Origin: Apodemus sylvaticus
Lineage: Eukaryota; Chordata; Mammalia; Rodentia; Muridae
Assembly: GCF_947179515.1 (NCBI RefSeq)
Contig: NC_067476.1
Location: 57,477,800-57,541,799 of the forward strand
DNA length: 64,000 nucleotides
Direction of reading: 5' to 3'
Shown here: one piece after another, positions 52,201 through 58,888 of the stretch
Layout of the letters: each line of letters begins with the position of its first letter
How positions within the stretch are numbered: the stretch's first letter is position 1
Notes under the pieces: generated by a model
Databases searched by the model: none
Told to the model about the DNA's origin: nothing
What the model saw: only the letters and a program-made list of their open reading frames with translations
Position numbers and translations under genes: made by a program

Positions 52201-53209
52201 AGGTCAATAGAAGCCTCCCCAAGTTAAAACAAGCTTTTCAGGATTCCAAGGTGGATAGAGGACCGGTAGCTCTCCAACATTCCTTCAGGCACTAGATTGG
52301 AACTGCCAAGTTCCTGGAAAAGCTGGTTCTAACATCAGTTAAGGAATTAGATGCAGCAGAAACAGGGTAAATAAATAGATGAGAGGTAAGGTCAACTGGG
52401 CAAAAAGCAAATACTCTTCCTTCTACCATATCTTTTTTTTTTAATCTGCTGCTACTAGTAGATGCCATCCACATTTGGGGTGTGTCATCTCACATCTGTT
52501 GATGAAGGCAATCAATGCAGTTCCCTACAAATACCCACAGGCCAACCTGATGGGGATGATCCTTGAATTGAGCTCCCTGTTCAAGTGATTCTCAGCTCGG
52601 GCAAGTTGACATTTAAAACCAACCACCATCACCCAAACGTCTTATTTTCTACTAGGGGAAATATTTTAGTGTTTCCTCAGAATTTAAGCATGAAAAGGGC
52701 GTGCAATACAGCAACTGTGCTGCAACGTGTCAGCCAGCAAGAACTAGAGTTACATGTTCCAAGCAAATACTTGTGTCAGTGTTGATTGCAGCACAATTTA
52801 CAGAAGACAAAAAGGAAACAATCCACATGTCTTCAGACAGATGACTCAACAAATGTCTTACAAGTTGAACATCCCTCATCTTAAAATCTGAAATCAAAAG
52901 TACTTCAAAATTTGGAGTTGGAGAAAGAGCTCAGTTGGTAAAGTGTCTGCTGAGCAAGGATTAAGACATGAGTTCAAAGTTCCAGTACCCATGTAAAAGT
53001 TAGGCACAGGGACCTATGTATATAGCTCTCCGGTGCTAGGAAGTAGACACAGGTGGGTCCCTGAACCCAGCCTAGCCAAATCAATGAGGGCCAGGATCAG
53101 TGAGAGACCCTGTCTCAAAGATTGACATGGAGAATAATGGAGGAAGACACCTGATGACAACCTCAGTTTCCACAAGCATAAATCACCTATGATGTATACG
53201 TGCACACAT

Positions 53210-53251
<42 letters not shown>

Positions 53252-53668
53252 CTAGTTTCCTTTCTGTCATGATAAACACCATGACTAGCTTTGAGGAGGA
53301 AGGCTATAGCTGGCTTACTATCCATCATGGAGGGTAACCATCGCAAGCAGTTAAGGCAGGAGTCTGGAGAAGGAACTGATTGAGGGGCCTCAGAGGGACA
53401 CTGTTTACCAACTGGCTTCTCATGTCTTGCTCACCCTGCTTTCTTATTTAACCAAGGACCATGTCCCAGGAATGGCACCACCCACAAGCTAGGTCATCCA
53501 ACATCAATGATTAATCAAGAAAATCACCTCACAGACTTGCTGACAATCTGAAAGAGGCATTTTCTCAGTTAAAGTTCCCTCTTTGCGGATGATTTTAGTT
53601 TGTGTCAAGTCAACAATAAAACTAACCGGTCTGTATATTACTCCATAATCAAAAACTTTTTAAAAAAG

Positions 53669-53715
<47 letters not shown>

Positions 53716-56700
53716 ATCTATTTAATGTATAGGAGTACACTGTCACTGTCTTCAGACACTCCAGAAGAGGGCATCAGATCCCATTACAGATGGTTGTGAG
53801 CCACCATGTGGGTGCTGGGAATTGAACTCAGGACCTCTAGAAGAGCAGGGAGTGCTCTTAACCTCTGAGCCATCTCTCCAGCACCCAAAGAAAAACATTT
53901 GAACACAGCCATGACATAAAAGTTGGAAAATTCCACCCCTGAACTCATACCGTAGGCCACAGTCAAAATGCAGGCACACTAAAAGGCACACCAAAATCAC
54001 CTGTATTCTGCATGTGTAAGGTATATCTGGAACATATGAATTTTGTATTCATTCTTGGGTTCAATACTCAAGATATTTCATGTTCCAAAATCCTAAGAAT
54101 TGAAAGCTGTAAAATTTCTGGTCCAAGTATTTCAGATAAGGGATATGCAACTGTTACAATGTCCATCATTCATTCATTCATTCATTCATTCATTCTTTGC
54201 TATTCATAATCAAGAAGTGAAATTCTTATACAAAATACATGCAAATATCATGTGAGAAGAAAACAAGCCAGGGAAGCAAAGTCAAATACAGTATTCCATT
54301 TATATGTGGTGCCTAGAACAGGCAAATTCATAGACAGGAAAAATAGACTATACCGGAAGCAGAGACAATAATTATTGCATAAGAGATACAGAGTTTCTGT
54401 TTGGTGTGACTTTTTTCTTTAACTGAAAAAATGCCTCTTTCAGATTGTGTTACCATACACAGTGGATGTTGGTATACTCTGAATGTAATCAGTGCTACTG
54501 GATTGTACTCATATAAGTGGTTAAGATGGTAAACTTTATATTGTTTATATTTTGTTGCAATAAAACATATTTTTAAATGCATTTTGAGCAAATTCTGTAG
54601 CTTAATTGCAGTAATTCACACTATCCCTTGTTTAAGGCAAATTTTAATAGGGGGCTTTTGGAATTACTATTCATATGTTGAATTCATAGCACGTCTGTTT
54701 CTAGATCTCTAATAAGAAATAGGACATATTAGCCACACTGGGCTAGAGATATCATCTGAAGCAATAAACCACTAGACTTCTGAGAGTCAAAGAAGAGGTA
54801 AAGTGGGTGGTGGTTTGTAATCTCTCTGAAACGTCCCACACCCATAACAAGGCGCTGGTGCCCAAGAGTCACTTGACACCATAGCATTCCTTTGGACACA
54901 TAGATGCTGAGGATAGCAGCATCTTAAGCAACATCCCAAAGGACCCTCCACCTCTTCATTCCTGCCATCGACCACTCAGGGCGTACCTGGGGGGCACAAA
55001 GTCAAGAGCAGCCTCAGGCAGGTCTTTATCTGGAGTAAGTCCCCTTCTTCTTCTTCCTGGGTGCCTTCTTTCTCATTGGAAATAATTCAGTGCAGTGTGG
55101 GAATCTAGAAGCCCTGGGACTTAAACCTTTTCCACTTAATTGTTTCCTCCACTGGAAACGGGAGTGTTTTCCCTCTGGAGACTCCAGAGGGATGCTTAAG
55201 TACACAGCTGAAAGCAAAATGAAGTCCCTTGGGGCACAGACATCCGAAGCATTAGAAACACTAAGGAAAATCCTGTGTTCCCAACATTATCCCCTTATTC
55301 TTCGCTGTGAGGGTTTGAGATAATTTTTAATGGAAGGCACAAAATAGCTTTTCTAGTAAATGTTCACATTAGTCTGATACATTCATCATTAGCATAATAA
55401 TTATGCCATTTTCCCTCTTAAAGGCAGCACGCACCTCCATACGGCATTACATTTGTCTTCCCAGATCTCCTTTTTGGAAGTGTAAAGGTAACTGTTATTA
55501 CCCTAATTTTTCAAATATATATCCTCACTGGAGAGGATGAGTGTGTTATGATCGACCAGAAAGGGCTTCCCTCTTGACTCCTACAGCCTCCCAGAATCCC
55601 TTTCAGAATCCTTTTCTCTATAATTGGAACATACTGCAGGGTCCTATCCACTGAGAAAGGACTAGAATGACACCAAATATTAAATATGATTGGCTTCGTG
55701 AACTACTAACTTCCTTATCCTTTGAAAACCTCATATTACAATTAACTTGATACCAACAATTTTCTACCACAGGTTAAGTGGTGATGGCCCTGCTAGCATA
55801 ATAAGTAGTCAATTAATTGGGATCCATTGGAGAGATTCAATTTCCATTATTTTTAAGTTGGCAAATCCAAAATAGAATCCAAACTCCTTGTGTACGGGCT
55901 GGTTTTGTGTGTCAACTTGACACAGACTGGAGTTATCACAGAGAAAGGAGCTTCAATTGGGGAAGTTCCTCCATGAGATCCAGCTGTAAGGCATTTTCTC
56001 TGGTTGGTGATCAAGCAGGGAGGGTCCATTGTATGTGGTGTGGTGCCATCCCTGGGCTGGTGATCTTGGGTTCTATAAGAAAGCAAGATGAGCAAGCCAG
56101 GGGAAGCAAGCCAGTAAGGAACATCCCTCTGTGGCCTCCATATCAGCTCCTGCTTCCTGACCTGCTTGAGTTCTAGTCCTGACTTCCTTTGGTGATGAAC
56201 AGCAATGTGGAAGTGTAAGCTAAATAAACCCTTTCCTCCCCGACTTGCTTCTTGGTTATGATCTTTTGTGCAAGAATAGAAACCCTGACTAAGACAATTT
56301 GACAATTTCATCTCTCTCTTTTTTTTTACAAGCATTAAACAAAAATTTAAATATCAGTATAGTTTGAAAGATGGACCTGATAATTAAACTACTTGCTGGT
56401 TGAGCTGGCTAGGTTCCTAGCAAACAGATGGGAAAGGGACAGGATGAGAGACTGAGAGATGACCATTCAGAGGCTATGAATAGGACCACAGGTAAAGCCA
56501 AAACGTGTTTTCATCTGAGAGCTTACATTTTAGACCCATTTGCAGGGAGGTTGAAAATGGCTCCAAATTTCATGGCACATAATGATAAAATCCAACAATT
56601 ACAAGTCTCTCATATCTCTCCTTATCATGTGGATAAAAAGCCTGAAGTTCTGAAGACTTAAGTAGCTCATCCCCAGCCTGAAGTCTGGCCTGAAAGAACC

Positions 56701-58851
56701 AGATATTTAGAATCTAGAGCCCAAAATGCTCCCCCCCCAAATCAGGCAGAACCTGTTAAATGGAACCCCTATTTCCAGCTGAGATCCAGGGTGCTTTCAG
56801 GTATAGAAGAGCACTGGTCCATTAAGAAAGCTTTGTCTTGTAGTGTTTTCTCATAGATATGAGAGATGAAAAGCCATAGATTCCAGAGGCCCAATCTGCT
56901 ATGAGCTACCATTCATGATTCATCAGTGAATGGGAAAGTACCAGGAAGCGTGAGTTAGTGGGAACCAAGAAAGGAATGTAGTTTTAGGTCCAGATTACCT
57001 CCCACGAATGTTGGCAGGTGCAGAGAAAGGAGATGGGGACCCATGGGCTATGGAGAGGCACACCTCAGGAATGAACGCGGAACAATACTGGGGTTCTGGG
57101 GTTCATAGAACAATAGGCTCAAGAATGTAATGAAGCATTTTTGTAACAGGAAGACTTTGAATTATTTGTCAAGTTACATTAGTTTATGACATGACTGAAG
57201 CCACACAAAGGCCTTTTGATTCCTGGTCCAATTTCCTTTCACATTATAATGGTGTTTTGTTTTGGTGTTATTTCTTTTCAATACACACAAGACTTTGTGA
57301 TGACCAGGGCCTGCTAACTTGAATGGCAGCTCAGATCAGACACCAGAGTAAGGAGTTGTCAAACAAGGGAGTGAATATCAGGTTCTAGAGTCCATCTTCC
57401 TCAGTACTGGTTCATCCATCATCCTCTCAGTCAGTTTTACCCAATTAATTACTTTTCCCACAGTCTATAAATTAGATGAGGTTTAGACCTGACTCTGAAT
57501 TAGAAATCAACCATGCATTTCAGCCTAGAAACACAGAGAAGCCAGTATTATTTAAGTCTAACATCACAGAGCATCCTGACCATTTCAGGACTCTGAATCT
57601 TCATCAAGCCTCTTTGATCTTAACAAAGACATCTATTTGCTTGCATGCGCAGCTCATGAACAGAGAACTAGCTGCACCCTGTCACCCTGTTCAGAGGAAG
57701 GCAAAACAGGATTTCACACTCTGCCTTTCTCTGTCTTCGAAAGGCTAAGGATGGGTCTCTTTCAGCTTGTGTTCTCCAAGTGAATGTCACAGATCATGAA
57801 CCAAATACTGGAATCTGGAACCTCAAGGTACAGGAAGCCATCCTCTGGATGAGGAGCACTGTCTGTCTCTGTCTTTCTGTCTCTTTCTGTCTCTCTGTGT
57901 ATCTCTGTGTCTCTGTCTGTCTCTGTCTCTCTGTCTCTCTCTGTCTGCCTGTCTCTGTCTGTCTTTCTGTCTCTCTGTGTCTCTCTGTGTCTCTATCTGT
58001 CCCTATCTCTCCGTCTCTCTGTCTCTCTGTCTCTCAGTCTCTCTCTGTCTCTGTCTCTGTCTTTCTGTTTCTCAGTCTCTGTCTCTCTTACTCGATCTCT
58101 CTGTCTCTGTGTCTGTCTGTGTCTCTGTCTCTCTCTGTCTCTATCTCTCTGTCTCTGTGTCTCTGTGTCTCTCTTTGTCTCTCTGTCTCTCTGTGTCTAT
58201 CTCTGCCTCTCTGTTGCTCTTTCTATGTCTCTCTCTGTCTGTCTGTCTCTCTCACACATCCGGTTGGCTCCCTGCAGAGTTCACTGTGTGAATTAAGGAG
58301 TGATACTCCACATTCATGGCCTGCACGCACCCATGTGTCCTGTCTACTAGTACCCAAATCAGACAGATATAAAACACAGAATGAAATGCACTATGACAGC
58401 TTTTAGAATAAGGCCCTGGATGTTTTCACCTTTCTGAGAATTCTATAGCTGGCTTTCTCCTTACTTGGCATCCAAAAATCAGTGTTAACTTTACATTCTT
58501 AATTAACCACAATGCATTGGGTCTAATTTTTACTAACAATGTCATCTGGTTTCAATAATTGGTAATATTAAGCATAACTTCAGGTATTTTTTAAAATGAT
58601 CCATCTAAATTATTCTTATCAGAAGGTCACTTTAGCAACAGAAAACCTAGGTCTGATGTTGTGTGTTGGTAGCTTAATGCATGGAATGAAAAGGTAGTGG
58701 AGTTTGCTTTCACTGAGGTGGCCAGTGCAGAGGGATCTCTTACTGAATAGATGTTGAAATAGTATCCCGCTGCATTTTCTATTGCATTTAGGGCAAATTT
58801 TAAAGTATAACTTGTTTTGTATTTTATTGGGCATGTATGTGTGTGTGTGTG

Positions 58852-58888
<37 letters not shown>

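Larger units (their letters stand above)
52861..54153 (+). mobile_element. Tigger-like DNA transposon (split), second layer
   Basis: Pieces 52861-52911, 53639-53660 and 53891-54153. The left end CAAGTTGAACATCCCTCATC and the reverse complement of the right end, CAGTTGCATATCCCTTATC, are matching inverted ends next to a TA (52859-52860). The interior AGTTGGAAAATTCCACCCCT, GGCCACAGTCAAAATGCAGG and CAAGATATTTCATGTTCC match a mammal-wide Tigger/MER element. Non-coding. Confidence 0.75.
52784..54575 (+). mobile_element. Ancient L1M, outermost layer of a nest
   Basis: Pieces 52784-52860 (GATTGCAGCACAATTTACAG, CCACATGTCTTCAGACAG) and 54154-54575 (AGAAGTGAAATTCTTATAC, TATTCCATTTATATGTGGTG, the 3' UTR with GGTTAAGATGGTAAACTTTA and TTGTTGCAATAAAAC) join into one L1M 3' end. 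The gap is filled by a Tigger-like element carrying further insertions. Confidence 0.78.

Noticed and set aside
55817..56335. Open frames of 119 and 160 codons on both strands
   Set aside because: Both lie across the family A solo LTR.
57780..58406. Open frame of 208 codons rich in Leu, Cys, Ser and Val
   Set aside because: It is the translation of the TCTG/TCTC tract; overlapping frames are equally open, as expected from a repeat with few stop codons.
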